From positions 62,001-126,000 of the forward strand of contig CAZPOR010000009.1 in assembly GCA_964588325.1 (NCBI GenBank): a DNA stretch of 64,000 nt, read 5' to 3'. Below are positions 43,262 through 54,100 of the stretch, piece by piece (the stretch's first letter is position 1; each line of letters opens with the position of its first letter). The position numbers and the translations under genes were made by a program. The notes beneath the pieces are model-generated. The model was not told the origin of the DNA. It saw only the letters and a program-made list of their open reading frames with translations, and made no database searches. The DNA comes from Thiovibrio sp964588325. Its GTDB lineage: Bacteria > Desulfobacterota > Desulfobulbia > Desulfobulbales > Desulfurivibrionaceae.

Positions 43262-44461
43262 TTACCCGTGCGGATTCTTCCCCTGCCCAGTCTGAGCCAG
43301 CTCCAAGGCCAACCGCGCTGTCCGGGCCGAGGCGCCTTCTCCCCCCAGTTTTTGCCGGACCTCGGCCAAGCCCGTCAACATGCGGCTGCGCACCGTCTGG
43401 TCCGCAATAAGGCGCATGGTGGCAGTGGCGATTTTTTCGGGCACCGCCTCATTCTGCAGCAGCTCCTCCACCACCTCACGCCCGGCCACCAGGTTGACCA
43501 GCGAGGCGTATTGCACCTTGATCAAGCGCCGCCCCAGAAAATAGGTGAGCGGCGAAACCCGGTAGGAAACAACCATGGGCACATCCAGGATGGCCAGTTC
43601 CAGGGAAACCGTGCCCGAGGCCGCCATCACCGCGCTGCAGGCGCCCATGAGGTCGTAGCGGTTCTCCCGCACAACCCGCACTTCGACCCCCGCATCCGCC
43701 AGGCCGTTGGCCAGAAGATCCTCCTCGCTCAGGGTTGGGGCCAGGGGCAGGACAAAGACCGGTTTGGGTGTCATCTGTTCCTGCATCTGTTTTGCCGCTG
43801 CCAAAAAAATGGGGAGCATCCCGGCTATTTCCCGGGTCCTGCTGCCTGGGAGAATCCCTATTACCGTACTGTCCTGGGCAATGCCCAGGGAGTGCAAAAA
43901 CTCCGTCCGGGGCATGGCGGCGCGCACCGTGTCCATGAGAGGGTGCCCTACATATTCAACCTCCATCCCATGTTTGTGGTAGAAATCCTTTTCAAAAGGA
44001 AGGATCACGGCCAGTCGGTTCACCCGTTCCCGAATGGTTTTCACCCTGCCGGAGCGCCAGGCCCAGACCTGCGGGCTGATGTAGTAAAAAACCGGGATGC
44101 CGAGCCGCTTGGCTTTTTTGGCCAGGATCAGGTTGAAGTCTGGGTAGTCGATGAGGATCAACAGGTCGGGCGGCTGCTCCAGCAGCCGTTTTTCAAGGGC
44201 GCGCATGGCTTCGCGGATGAAACGGAAATGGCTGATGACCTCGACAATGCCCACCACGGCCAGCCGGGAGGCGTCATACAGAATTTCCACGCCCTGACGC
44301 GCCAGTTCCGGGCCGCCGATGCCGCAGATCCGCGCCTCGGGAGCCTGCTGTTTGACGGCAGCGATGAGCCTGGCCCCGTGCATGTCGCCGGAGGCCTCAC
44401 CGGCAACGATCATGATCCGGGGCGCGGATAGGGCCGGCATGTTTTTGTTTGTCTCAGACAT
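43262..44461 (-). CDS. lpxB: Lipid-A-disaccharide synthase
   Basis: Glycosyltransferase that joins lipid X and UDP-2,3-diacylglucosamine on the inner face of the cytoplasmic membrane. About 399 residues. Family motifs: MIVAGEASGDMHGA at the start, DLLILIDYPDFNL, ISPQVWAWR, ILPGSRTREI and the donor-binding ASGTVSLELAILDVPMVVSYR. Its ATG at 44461 overlaps the TGA of the preceding Gfo/Idh gene by eight bases. An internal ATG at 44440 is possible as well. Confidence 0.95.
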   Translation of the reverse strand: MSETNKNMPALSAPRIMIVAGEASGDMHGARLIAAVKQQAPEARICGIGGPELARQGVEILYDASRLAVVGIVEVISHFRFIREAMRALEKRLLEQPPDLLILIDYPDFNLILAKKAKRLGIPVFYYISPQVWAWRSGRVKTIRERVNRLAVILPFEKDFYHKHGMEVEYVGHPLMDTVRAAMPRTEFLHSLGIAQDSTVIGILPGSRTREIAGMLPIFLAAAKQMQEQMTPKPVFVLPLAPTLSEEDLLANGLADAGVEVRVVRENRYDLMGACSAVMAASGTVSLELAILDVPMVVSYRVSPLTYFLGRRLIKVQYASLVNLVAGREVVEELLQNEAVPEKIATATMRLIADQTVRSRMLTGLAEVRQKLGGEGASARTARLALELAQTGQGKNPHG

Positions 44462-45422
44462 TGAAGAGATGGGGATGGGCGGCAAGATGTTCCTTGATCC
44501 TGGCCATGATCTCCTGGGCCACGGCCAGAGCCAACCGCCCTTCCCTGCCCGAGACCATCGGCTGGGTCCGGTTGCGGACATTCTTGACAAAATCGGCGAG
44601 CTCCATCTCCAGGGCATCCTGGTGCAGGTAGCAGGAAGAGACAACCTCCTCCTGGGGCATGGAGTTTGCGTCCAGCTCCTTGCCGGGCTTGATCACGGTG
44701 ATCTCCTTTTTGCCGTAGTCAACCGCCAGGAATGAATGGGGCTGGAACACCCTGAGCCGGCGGATATTTTCCCGCGAAACGCGGCTTACGGTGAGGTTGG
44801 CGGTGCAGCCGTTTTCAAAGATCAGCCGGACATTGGCGATGTCGGTGGTCTGGGTGAACACCGGCATGCCCACCGGGTGCATGGAGGCGATGGGCGATTT
44901 AACCAAGCTCAGGACAATGTCGATGTCGTGGATCATCAGGTCGAGGACCACGTCAACATCAAGGCCCCGTGGCTTGAAGACATGGATCCGGTGCGACTCG
45001 ATGAAGAGCGGCTGGGTGAGGTGCTCCTGCATGGCCAGGAGAGCCGGGTTGTACCGTTCGATATGACCGACCTGAAGGATGCGCTGTTTTTCGTCGGCCA
45101 GGGCGATGAGTTCGTCCGCCTCGGCCAGGGTTGTGGTCATGGGCTTTTCCAGCATCACGTCCTTCCCGGCAAGAAGGCATCTTCTCGCCACCTCGTGGTG
45201 CAGGCTGGTGGGCACCACGACGCTCACCGCATCGACCTGATCGAGCAGCGCCTGATAATCATCGAACGCGGTGGTGCTGCATGCCTTGGCAACCTCGGCG
45301 CCATAGGCCGGGTTGACATCCGCCACCCCCACCAGCTCCACCTCCGGGTTTGCCATGTATTTTTGGGCGTGAAACTTACCGAGATACCCTACCCCGATAA
45401 CCCCGATGCGTGTCTGTGCCAT
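44454..45422 (-). CDS. Gfo/Idh/MocA family oxidoreductase
   Basis: A 322-residue NAD(P)-dependent sugar oxidoreductase. Rossmann motif GVIGVGYLGKFHAQKY (7-22), the catalytic EKPM (about 96-99) and the C-terminal substrate domain with DLMIHDIDIVLSL are visible. It overlaps the start of lpxB, which suggests a role in lipid A sugar chemistry; GnnA, a UDP-GlcNAc 3-dehydrogenase, belongs to this family, but no GnnB-type aminotransferase is next to it. Identity beyond the family is inference. Confidence 0.82.
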   Translation of the reverse strand: MAQTRIGVIGVGYLGKFHAQKYMANPEVELVGVADVNPAYGAEVAKACSTTAFDDYQALLDQVDAVSVVVPTSLHHEVARRCLLAGKDVMLEKPMTTTLAEADELIALADEKQRILQVGHIERYNPALLAMQEHLTQPLFIESHRIHVFKPRGLDVDVVLDLMIHDIDIVLSLVKSPIASMHPVGMPVFTQTTDIANVRLIFENGCTANLTVSRVSRENIRRLRVFQPHSFLAVDYGKKEITVIKPGKELDANSMPQEEVVSSCYLHQDALEMELADFVKNVRNRTQPMVSGREGRLALAVAQEIMARIKEHLAAHPHLFNV

Positions 45423-45683
45423 ATGGTATGCCTGCCTGTTCGCTTGAATTTTTTGAGAAATTACGCCATTGCGCGGAAACTGGCAAGGTAAAAGGCTTAA
45501 GGGTACAGGTCAAAAAAAACAGGCTTGCCTCCTTGAGCCTTTGGCCTTGGACCTTTCGCCTTTTATCTAATTATGCTACTATCCCCTTGATGTCTTGGCG
45601 AACTGCCAGGCCCTGGTTTCCGTTTCAGTTCGTATCTCTTCCAGCCATATGACGGCCGTTATCGGCCCAGCCATCGATATTAT
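45423..45683. other. Gap upstream of the AsmA-like gene
   Basis: About 260 bases with no supported gene. A TTATGCTACTAT tract near 45571-45582 could contain a -10 box for the downstream gene. Nothing else recognised. Confidence 0.35.
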
Positions 45684-48600
45684 ATGAATTTGTCACGAAT
45701 CGCCACCGTGCGCCTGAGAACCAGAATAATCCTTGCCTGTGCCGTTTTTCTGCTGGCAGTGGGCATTGGTTCGCGCGTGCTGCTTCCGCGGCTCATTGAT
45801 CTTGACGCGCTCAAGGCGAGAATGAGCGCCCAGGTAAACGCCAGGCTGGAGGGCGCCCTGCACACCGACCGGCTGGAATGGGCATGGCTCCCGCTCCCCC
45901 ATCTCAACCTGTACAACACCCGTTTTGCCAGCGCTGATTCCTCATTGGCCGCGCCCATGGCCAAAGTGTATCCTGATTGGTGGTCCTTGTTCCGTGGCCA
46001 GGTCCGGATCGGCACGGTTCTGCTGGTTGATCCGGAACTCCATGTCAACAAGTTTCCCGCCTCGCTGTCCGAGCCCCCTGATCCTGCACTTGCCGGATTG
46101 AAGGTGGTGATCCGCAACGGGACCGTGCACGTTGCCGCCAACAGTCAGTGGCCTGCGCTGCAAAGCAGGGATTTTTCCTTGCGATCGCTCAACGGCAGAG
46201 TCGCTGTAACCCTTGCCGCCATTGATCTCGACCTTTCCGGTAAACCCGCGGCTGACGAACACCTTGCCATCTCCGGCAAGTATCTGCGAAAGGACGCTTC
46301 CTACCGGTTTCAATTTTCCTGCCGCAATTTCAATCTCAAGAGGATATTCCTCTCTTTTGCCCAGGGCGCCCTGGCGCCCGCCGATTCTCCGCTCAATCTC
46401 AGCGGCAGCTTTGAAGGCCGCGGGCTTGAAAAAATCACCGGCAGGATCACAGGGGATTCCTCCTGCCTGCTTGCCCTGCCAAAGGAGAAAAATATCCTGC
46501 TGAGCTGCGGGGTCGTCGATGCAGCCTTTGCCAAGGATGGAAACGATCTGCTTCTGACGCTCAACGAGTTTGAAATGCAGGAGCCGGGGGTAAAACTTTC
46601 CGGCACGGTCCGGCGTTCCGGCGGAGCCGAGGCAAACGCGGCGCCGGTGTGGCAGATCGATCTCAAGGGGGAGGAGCTTGATCTGACCCGCATCCGCGCC
46701 GCTGTTCTCGCCATGTGGGGGGGGAACGAAATTGTCGAAGAGTTGGGGCACATCGTGCAGAGCGGCACGGTCGGCAAGGCCAGCTACAGCTTCAAGGGTA
46801 CCGCGGCTGACCTTGAATATGTCCGCAACATGCATGTCGTTGCCGAAAACATCGACGCCTCGGTCAAGGTTCCGGAAGTCGATCTGCTGCTGACCAACGT
46901 CAAGGGGAAGCTGCGGATCGAGGACGGCTTACTCATCGTGGATGGAAAAGAAGCCGCGATGGGCAACAGCCGCGGCCGCAATGGCCATCTGGTTCTAGGC
47001 CTGCCCGATGATGATTTCACCTTCAAGCTCGATGTTGATCTTGACGCGGATCTCGCCGAACTTCCAGCGGTTTTGGCGCGTCTGGTCGATCACCCTCCCT
47101 TTCAGGCCGAGCTGGCCCGGTTCAGCGGCATATCGGGCCGGGCGACCGGCCATCTTCACCTTGGCGATCACCTGAGGGATTTCAAGGTTGCCATCGAGGT
47201 GGCCTCCATGCAGGGCAAGGGCCGTTACGCGCCGATGGCGTGGGACTTTGCCGTGGACGGCGGGGAGATGACCATTGCCCCTCCCTTGGTGCGATGGCGG
47301 AACGTGCGAGGCGAGTATGGCCCCCATGCGGTGAAAAAAACAGCCGGGCAGGTGCGGTGGCCGGACGACGTTTTCCTGGATATAACCCAGTTTGACGGGG
47401 TGCTGGCCGCCAAGGAGCTGGAAAAGGAATATCTTTCTTATTTCAAGGAACTCAGCGGAGCGCTGCACGAAAACATAACCCGGGTTGATGGCCGGATAGA
47501 ACTGCGGAACACGGCAATTTCAGGAAAGGCCTCGGAGCCGAAGCTGTGGAAAGCGGACGCGGATGTCATGGTGAAAAATCTTGTCGTGGAAACGCCGCGT
47601 CTGCCGGTGCCGCTCCGGATACAGCAGGGCAAGGGACATTTTTCAAACGCCTCGATCACGGTTTCCGAGGCAACGGGCTCTATTTTCGGCGATGCGTTCA
47701 CCCTGGGCGCTTCCTTGTCTCACCAGGACTTTGCCGCGTGGCGCGGGAATATTTCCTTGCAAGGCGAGGTGGGGCAGGAATTCGGACAATGGCTCAAGGA
47801 GCAGCAGCTCCTTTCCCCCGCGCTTTTCCCGCGTCTCCCCTTTCGGATGGAGGCATTGCAGATCGGCCTGCAGGAAGGAAAAACCTTGGCCAAAGGTGTG
47901 CTCCGGCCGGAAGGGTCGATATTGCGCCCTGCCAAGGCTGATTTTTCCGTGGAATTCACCAAGGACGATCCCTTGAAAATGTCCGCCCGCGTTTCAAGCG
48001 GCAAGGAAGAGGCCTCGATAACCCTGGATTTTCTCGATCACACCAAAGAGACTTTTCTTTTTTCCTGGAAGGGCGCATTGTCCAAGAAAACCGTCGATCA
48101 GTTGCTGGAGAAGAAAAACCTGCTGCAGGGCCGGATTGCCGGGGATTTCCAGCTCTACCTGCCCCAGGATCCCAACAAGGTGGCTTTTACCGGGGAAATC
48201 GAAGCCTCGGATCTGCGCTGGTACTTTAAGGATGATTCCTTTATCGATATCCAGGAGCTTCGCCTTGCGGGAGTTGGCAAGGATCTCAAGGTGAGACGCT
48301 TGGCCTGCGCCTTCAACGAAAGGGAATCCGTGGTGGTCAATGGTCTGATCTCGCGGGCCGGCAGCGGCCTTGCCTTGAAGCTCGATCTCGCCTCGCCCGC
48401 GCTTTCCCGCCAAACCCTGCTGGACCTGAAGGATACCCTGAAGCGGATCAAGGACAGCGACGCCCTCCCCTCTTCTTCCGGGAAACCGCCGCAGGAAGCA
48501 TCGCCGTGGAATATTACCGGCACCGTTGTTTTTGATGTGGATGAATTCACTTCCGGCCGCAAAACCGGGGAGAGTGCTTCCGCCACCCTGGTCTGGCAGG

Positions 48601-49409
48601 AACTCAGGGGAGAAATACGGATTCATCCCCAGTGGCGGCTGTCCGCGCTCATAAATAATGGCCGTCTCTGCTGCCTGGACACCACCGGCGAATGGTTTTC
48701 CACCCCCGAGCTTGGGCGCAGTCATTTTTCCTTGAGCAGCGCCTGCCCCACCCCGCCCCGGTTTGAAACCGTCCTGCCGTGCCTTGGGTATCCGCAGGAT
48801 CTCATTGAGGGGGAATTCTCCCTCAATGGGCGCCTGGAAGGAGTGTTGGACAATTGGCTGGACGGCCATCTGCAGATAGACTCCCACCAGGGGCGGATTC
48901 TCCGCATGAAGCTTCTGGCAAAGATTTTCAGTGTGGTCAATATCACGGATCTTTTCACCGTGGACCAAGGCGAATCCGCTCCCGAGATGTCTGCCCGGGG
49001 GTTTCCCTATACGGATCTTCTCCTGAAAGCGTATGTCAAGGAAAACGAGCTGATCATCGACGAGGCGGTGGTGCGGGGAGAAGGGCTGAATCTTTTTGCC
49101 CGGGGCAAGATGAATCTCAGCACCTTTGAGTTGGACATCGTGGTCATGATTTCGCCCTTTAAAAGCCTTGACGCCATTGTCAGCAGAGTGCCTCTGGTGG
49201 GCAGGATCATCGGCGGAAAAACCGCCACCCTGGTCACCTTCCCGGTCGGAGTCACCGGCAAGGCAAGCGACCCCCAGGTTACCCTGCTGCCGCCGAGCGC
49301 GGTGGGAGAGGGATTGCTGAATATCGTCAAGCGGACATTGCTGCTGCCGTTTCACATCCTTTCCCCGGTTTTGCCAGAGGCGACACCCGAGCCTGACAAG
49401 AGGCCGTAG
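45684..49409 (+). CDS. AsmA/TamB-superfamily large envelope protein
   Basis: A 1241-residue protein with one N-terminal membrane anchor (about 14-35) followed by a long periplasmic part rich in beta strands. It fits AsmA-like or YhdP-type lipid-transport proteins: N-terminal DLDALKARMSAQVNARLEG is a typical AsmA opening, and the C-terminal part (about 1060-1210) contains GRILRMKLLAKIFSVVNITD and a FPVGVTGKASDPQVTL segment. Presumably moves or organises phospholipid between membranes. It is followed after 25 bases by an ArsR gene. No Shine-Dalgarno sequence is obvious. Confidence 0.85.
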   Translation: MNLSRIATVRLRTRIILACAVFLLAVGIGSRVLLPRLIDLDALKARMSAQVNARLEGALHTDRLEWAWLPLPHLNLYNTRFASADSSLAAPMAKVYPDWWSLFRGQVRIGTVLLVDPELHVNKFPASLSEPPDPALAGLKVVIRNGTVHVAANSQWPALQSRDFSLRSLNGRVAVTLAAIDLDLSGKPAADEHLAISGKYLRKDASYRFQFSCRNFNLKRIFLSFAQGALAPADSPLNLSGSFEGRGLEKITGRITGDSSCLLALPKEKNILLSCGVVDAAFAKDGNDLLLTLNEFEMQEPGVKLSGTVRRSGGAEANAAPVWQIDLKGEELDLTRIRAAVLAMWGGNEIVEELGHIVQSGTVGKASYSFKGTAADLEYVRNMHVVAENIDASVKVPEVDLLLTNVKGKLRIEDGLLIVDGKEAAMGNSRGRNGHLVLGLPDDDFTFKLDVDLDADLAELPAVLARLVDHPPFQAELARFSGISGRATGHLHLGDHLRDFKVAIEVASMQGKGRYAPMAWDFAVDGGEMTIAPPLVRWRNVRGEYGPHAVKKTAGQVRWPDDVFLDITQFDGVLAAKELEKEYLSYFKELSGALHENITRVDGRIELRNTAISGKASEPKLWKADADVMVKNLVVETPRLPVPLRIQQGKGHFSNASITVSEATGSIFGDAFTLGASLSHQDFAAWRGNISLQGEVGQEFGQWLKEQQLLSPALFPRLPFRMEALQIGLQEGKTLAKGVLRPEGSILRPAKADFSVEFTKDDPLKMSARVSSGKEEASITLDFLDHTKETFLFSWKGALSKKTVDQLLEKKNLLQGRIAGDFQLYLPQDPNKVAFTGEIEASDLRWYFKDDSFIDIQELRLAGVGKDLKVRRLACAFNERESVVVNGLISRAGSGLALKLDLASPALSRQTLLDLKDTLKRIKDSDALPSSSGKPPQEASPWNITGTVVFDVDEFTSGRKTGESASATLVWQELRGEIRIHPQWRLSALINNGRLCCLDTTGEWFSTPELGRSHFSLSSACPTPPRFETVLPCLGYPQDLIEGEFSLNGRLEGVLDNWLDGHLQIDSHQGRILRMKLLAKIFSVVNITDLFTVDQGESAPEMSARGFPYTDLLLKAYVKENELIIDEAVVRGEGLNLFARGKMNLSTFELDIVVMISPFKSLDAIVSRVPLVGRIIGGKTATLVTFPVGVTGKASDPQVTLLPPSAVGEGLLNIVKRTLLLPFHILSPVLPEATPEPDKRP

Positions 49410-49434
49410 CTGTAAACAAACAAGAGGGAAATCC

Positions 49435-49776
49435 ATGAAAGAATTTGTCCGCCTCATGAAGGCGCTGTCCGACCAGAACCGGGTCAAGATTATCACGATG
49501 CTGGGGGTGCGTGAGCTGTGCGTCTGTGAGTTGACCGCGCTTCTCGGCGTGGCCCAGCCCACGGTGTCCAAGCATCTGCGCATTCTTGAGGATGTTGGGC
49601 TTGTTTCTTTCCGCAAGGAGGGAAACTGGATCATTTACCGGCTGAATGACGAGTGTCCGGAACAGGGCCGGACCATGCTCGGCCTGGTCGATCAGTGGTT
49701 GGACAAGGCGCCCGAGATAGAGGAAGTGCGGCGGAGATTGCCGGAGGTGCGGCATTTGCGGAAAATAATAGCGTAG
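49435..49776 (+). CDS. ArsR family transcriptional regulator
   Basis: A 113-residue metalloid- or metal-responsive repressor with winged helix-turn-helix: ALSDQNRVKIITMLG, then ELCVCELTALLGVAQPTVSKHLRILEDVGLV. The ELCVCEL motif (Cys30, Cys32) is the classical inducer-binding site. AGAGGGAAA stands before the ATG. It lies 25 bases downstream of the AsmA-like gene, possibly in the same transcript. No arsenic-resistance gene is adjacent. Confidence 0.92.
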   Translation: MKEFVRLMKALSDQNRVKIITMLGVRELCVCELTALLGVAQPTVSKHLRILEDVGLVSFRKEGNWIIYRLNDECPEQGRTMLGLVDQWLDKAPEIEEVRRRLPEVRHLRKIIA

Positions 49777-49799
49777 CGCTGTGTGTCCGGCGCCGTGTC

Positions 49800-50360
49800 C
49801 TAGGCCAGACGGAAAAGCCGTTTCAGCCAGCCGCCTGCCAAAGGGGGCTGGCCGGCGAGAAAGGCATGCAGCTTGGCAATGTTCGGGTCTTCCGGGGGGA
49901 CAAGAAATTCCAGCCCGAGCTCAAAATGCTTGCTCGGGCTGGAAAGCACATGGTCGAACCAGACGGGACGAGCGGGAAGAACAAGACGGTCGCCCTCATG
50001 TTTGTCAATCATCTCAAGCTGGATGACCTTGTCCTGATCGTCGTTGCAGGCATAAAAGAGATGGTAGCGGCCGGTGCGGATGTGGGGAACGGACAGACGG
50101 GCTCCGTAGAGCGAGATGTCTAACAAGGTTCCCGGCAGGGGATCGGCGAGAATCAGCCTGTTTTTCGTGTCGCGCAGGATAAGCGTGACCGCCATGCTGA
50201 TGTCGAACCGTCTTGCCCGTCGATGTTCTTGTCCCATACCGATTCGCCCCGGGGAAAACCCTGCCCCCATGCCGTGCAATGCCGTTAGCTCCTCCCAAGC
50301 AATACCATGTATACGATATTCCTGTAACACGTTGATGTCAAAGAAATTTTTCCCAGCCAC
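49800..50360 (-). CDS. PilZ domain protein
   Basis: A 186-residue protein. RRARRFDISM (about 47) carries the basic RxxxR-type pattern and LLDISLYGARLS the DxSxxG motif; both are c-di-GMP-binding signatures of PilZ. The N-terminal 45 residues are unassigned and the start is uncertain: GTG at 50360 is given, ATGs further in are possible. It follows the TPR gene by 15 bases on the same strand. Probably a c-di-GMP receptor for motility or envelope control. Confidence 0.82.
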   Translation of the reverse strand: MAGKNFFDINVLQEYRIHGIAWEELTALHGMGAGFSPGRIGMGQEHRRARRFDISMAVTLILRDTKNRLILADPLPGTLLDISLYGARLSVPHIRTGRYHLFYACNDDQDKVIQLEMIDKHEGDRLVLPARPVWFDHVLSSPSKHFELGLEFLVPPEDPNIAKLHAFLAGQPPLAGGWLKRLFRLA

Positions 50361-50375
50361 CAGGGGAAAAGCCCG

Positions 50376-50999
50376 TTAATCCATTTTTTTGTCCTGTATT
50401 TCCTTGAGAATTTCGCTGACCAATTGACCGTTGGGCGCCGTGGCCATGGGATTGAGGCTGATCAGTTCCTGCCAGGCTCCAATGGCGCCGGACTGGTCCT
50501 TGAGGTCGTAGAGCAGCACGATTCCCTTGTTGAACCGGGCGGTTTCATGCTTGGCATTCACCTGGATGGCCCGGTTAAAGGAAGCGATGGCCTCTTGCGG
50601 ATTGCCCGCCCTTCGGTACATGACCCCGAGATCGGTGAGCACATCGGCATTGTTCGGGGCCAGGGCCAGGGACTTGTTGTAGGCATTGATCGCCTTGTCC
50701 GCCTGGTCGGAGTCAAAATAGAGATGGCCGAGGCTGGTCCAGGCTTCGATATTTTGAGGATTTTTTTGTACCTCGAGTTCGAGCTGCAGCAGGTGCTGGG
50801 CCTGTTCGGCGGTGAGCTTTGCTGCCTGCGCTTCAGGCTGTCCCGCGGCAACCTTGGCCGCTCCCCCGGTTGCCGGACTCTTGTAGATGCTGAAAACGAT
50901 CCCGGAGAGAAAACCGATGATCAGGCAGCAGAGGCCGATAATAAGCACGATTTCCGTTTTATAACCGCCTGCTGGAGATTGTTCGGGTTGTGATGCCAT
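50376..50999 (-). CDS. TPR-repeat membrane protein
   Basis: A 207-residue protein with an N-terminal membrane anchor (about 15-38), an Ala/Gln-rich linker and three or four TPR units from about 70, for example NIEAWTSLGHLYFDSDQADK and NADVLTDLGVMYRRAGNPQE. It resembles CcmH/NrfG-type assembly TPR proteins. The anchor places the TPR region in the periplasm or cytoplasm; orientation not clear. The ATG at 50999 has GGAGG upstream. The PilZ gene follows. Confidence 0.82.
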   Translation of the reverse strand: MASQPEQSPAGGYKTEIVLIIGLCCLIIGFLSGIVFSIYKSPATGGAAKVAAGQPEAQAAKLTAEQAQHLLQLELEVQKNPQNIEAWTSLGHLYFDSDQADKAINAYNKSLALAPNNADVLTDLGVMYRRAGNPQEAIASFNRAIQVNAKHETARFNKGIVLLYDLKDQSGAIGAWQELISLNPMATAPNGQLVSEILKEIQDKKMD

Positions 51000-51144
51000 G
51001 GCGTGAAGCCTCCTTCCTTGGTTTGGGTTGAGTAGTGCGCCGGGGGGCAAACCGTTACACAAATATGCACAATAATTGATGCGCCCTGCCACGCTTCTGT
51101 GACACGCGCGGGAGGATAAATGTTCCGGGGAAATGCACGAGGGG

Positions 51145-54100
51145 TTACGGGCCCAGCTCGTGCACCTGGATTTCGGCGCCCACGGCAAGCTGGAGCGCCT
51201 CTTCAACGATCCGGCGGTGATGGGTGAACAGGATGACCTGGGTTCTGGCGGCCAGCTCTCCCAAAATTTTCAGGGCTGCATTGGAGCGGGCATCGTCGGC
51301 GTTCACCAGGATGTCGTCCAGGATAAAGGGCATGGGCTCGTGCCTTTCAAGACGCCATTCCAGAGAGGCAAGCCGCAGGGCAAGATAGAGCTGATCCCGG
51401 GTACCGGAGCTCATCCGCTCCACCAAAACCCGGGCGCCGTTCGGCCGTGTCCCGACCAATACCGGCTCGCCCTGATCATTTTCATCGGTCAGCAAGCCGG
51501 CAAAGGAGCCCAGGGTGAGTTCGCTGAAATACCGGGAGCTGATGGCCAGCACCGGTCCCTGGTTTTCCCGGCGAAACCGCTCGATCTCGCTTTTCAGGAC
51601 ATGCGCCGCCACCTTGAGCTGGAGATACCGTTCCGCCAATCGCCGTATTTTGGCGAGCAGCCGGGCTCCTTCTTCCGCCGCCTCGGCGGCCTTTGCATTG
51701 CCGTCCATCCGGCGGAGCTGGTTTCTCTTTTCGCCGATGCGTTCGGAGAGGTCCTTGCTTTCCGGGGTGAGCTTCTCTTCGATTTCCAGGGTCAGTTTTT
51801 CGATTTCCCCGGAGAGTTCATCCGGGTCGATTGTTGCGGCCTGAGCTTGCAGCTCGGTCAGGGGAAAGCCTTCGGCGCCCTCAATGAGGTTTTTTTCAGT
51901 CTGCGCGAGACTGGTGGCAAGCCGCTTGTATTGGGCCGAACGTTTTTCCGCCGCCTCCAGTTCCTCCGGCAAAACCCTTCCGGCCAGGCGGCAGAGTTCC
52001 GCAAGCTCATCCTCCAAGTTTTTTCGTTCCTCGGCAAGGCGGCGCGTCTCGGCTGTTTCCTCCTGTTCTTTTTTAAGATACCCGTCCCGCAGGACCTTGT
52101 CAGTGCGGGCCTGATTGAGAAGCTCCTTGAGCTGTACGACGATCTCTTCCGCCGACTGTCCCGCGCTGGCGGGCGCAATCTTTTTGACCAGGGCCAGGGC
52201 CGCTTCCACGAACAGATCGTTATCCCGGGCAATCCCATCGATGCGCCGGCGCAGATCCTCGGCTTCTTTCAGCTTGGTAAAACAGTTGTGCAGATTTTCC
52301 AGAAGATCTCCGGCTTCGGCAGGGTGAATTTCCCTTTCGCCCCCAAGATCGGCAGCCACCTCCTGCCATTCTTGGCGCCAGGCCACCAGTTCTTGGGAGA
52401 AATCAGCCTTCTTCGCTTCCTTTGCGGCTGCTTCTTTCTGGAGATCGTTTCTTTTCTCAAGGAGTCGGCCACGCTTCTCTTCTTGCGCGGAAAGCCGCAA
52501 AAGGACGGTTTCTCCCTGAAGGAGCGCGGGCTCAAGTTCGCCGGTTTCGGCGAGCCGTTCTTCGGCAAGCGCCATAAGCGCAGTGGACACGGCACGTTTC
52601 AGTCCCTGCCGTTCACCGCTCTTTCGTGCCAGTTCGCGTTCGTTGCTCTCGAGATCTTCTGCTCGGGTTCTCAGTGCGTTGGCCTCGACAAGCCAGGCCA
52701 GCATTTCTTTTGGGGAAAGAGGGATGATGGCGCACGGCTCCCAAAGCGCGTGCCAATCGGTATCCATGGAAGCAAAGGCAAGAGCATTTTGGCTCTCCTC
52801 TTTTTCCAGTCCGGCAAGCTCCCCGGTCAGGCGTTGCTCTTCGGCACGCAGGGCCGCGAAGGTTTGGACCCGGTCTGCCTCATGCCGGAGACGATCCGCC
52901 ACTGTATCCGCCAGAACCACTTTTTTCTCATAGGCCTCCGGCAGCGGCAGATCCCTTCCAAAGGCGAGGTCCTCCCCGGCAAGATCTTCACCCTTTAGCC
53001 ATTGCCGGCGGAGAAGCTCCCACCCCATGTTGCGTTGGGTTCGAATCAGAAGAAGCTCCTCTTCCGTGGGGGTGCTGCCGGAGGTTTCGTGCTGCCGGAT
53101 GTCGGCGTGCACCTTGGCTAAGCTGTTGAGCAGCCGCTCTCGCTCCTTGCGCACATCTCTCTGGCGTTCGTCATGCAGTTGAAAGGCGGACTCAAACTTC
53201 CGCACCGTTTCAGGGAGAGGCAGGCGCAGGCAGAGAAACTGTTCGAAACCACCGGACCAGAGGGGAAGCCGGGCCATGGCGCCAAGGCAGTCGCGTTTTT
53301 TATCCTCTGCCAGTCGCGTCCTTGCCGTCAGATCCTCATCGATTGCCCCTGCTTTTCTGGCGAGACGGCAGGCCTGATTCAAGCCCGAGGCATCTTTTGC
53401 CGCAGGCAACCGGACGAGTTCTTCGTCGAGTATCGAGATCTCGCGCCTTATCTCCCGCAGGTCTTTCTCTGTTTGTTCAATTCCTTGCCGCACCCCTTTA
53501 TGCCGGGTGGCCAGATCAGCGATAATCTTTCTTCGCCCCGAGACGGGGCGAAGCGTCTCAACCTGTTCCAGGGAGAGGTCCTGGCGCACCATCCGCAAGA
53601 ATTCCGCCGCTTCTCTTTTGCAGCCGATCCGCATCCCCTCAAGGTTGGGCTGGTCTTTTTTCGCCTTGTTGTACCCGCCCAGCCGCTGGTGGAGATCCTC
53701 GATGGCTTCCTCCGCATCGAGCACCGCCTGATAGGGGGAGACAGCGGGCACTTTTTCACGCTGCGCCAGTTTTCCGGCAAGGTCGGCTTCACGGCGGGTC
53801 AGGGTGTGAAGCGCCCTATCGATCTTCTGATGCCGGGTGGAAAAATCATCCGGCACCACCACGACGTCACCCAGTGCGCCGAGTTGCTGCTGAATTTCTT
53901 TCCGCAAGGTGAGCTGGGGATAGAGCTGGCGCAACCGCTCCATCTGGCGCAATCGGCGGTCTTTTGTTTTGCGTTGCTCTTCCACGACCTGCAGCGCTTC
54001 CTGTGCTTCAGTCAGCCCATTGTTGAGTTCGTGCCACTCCCGGCCGGAAAGGGAAGCCTCCCGCACGAGCCGTTGCGTTTCCTTGTATGCAGCCAGGGCC

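Noticed and set aside
49800..49860. Terminator between arsR and the PilZ gene
   Set aside because: Short complementary stretches are present, but they lie within the PilZ coding sequence and lack a clear T run.
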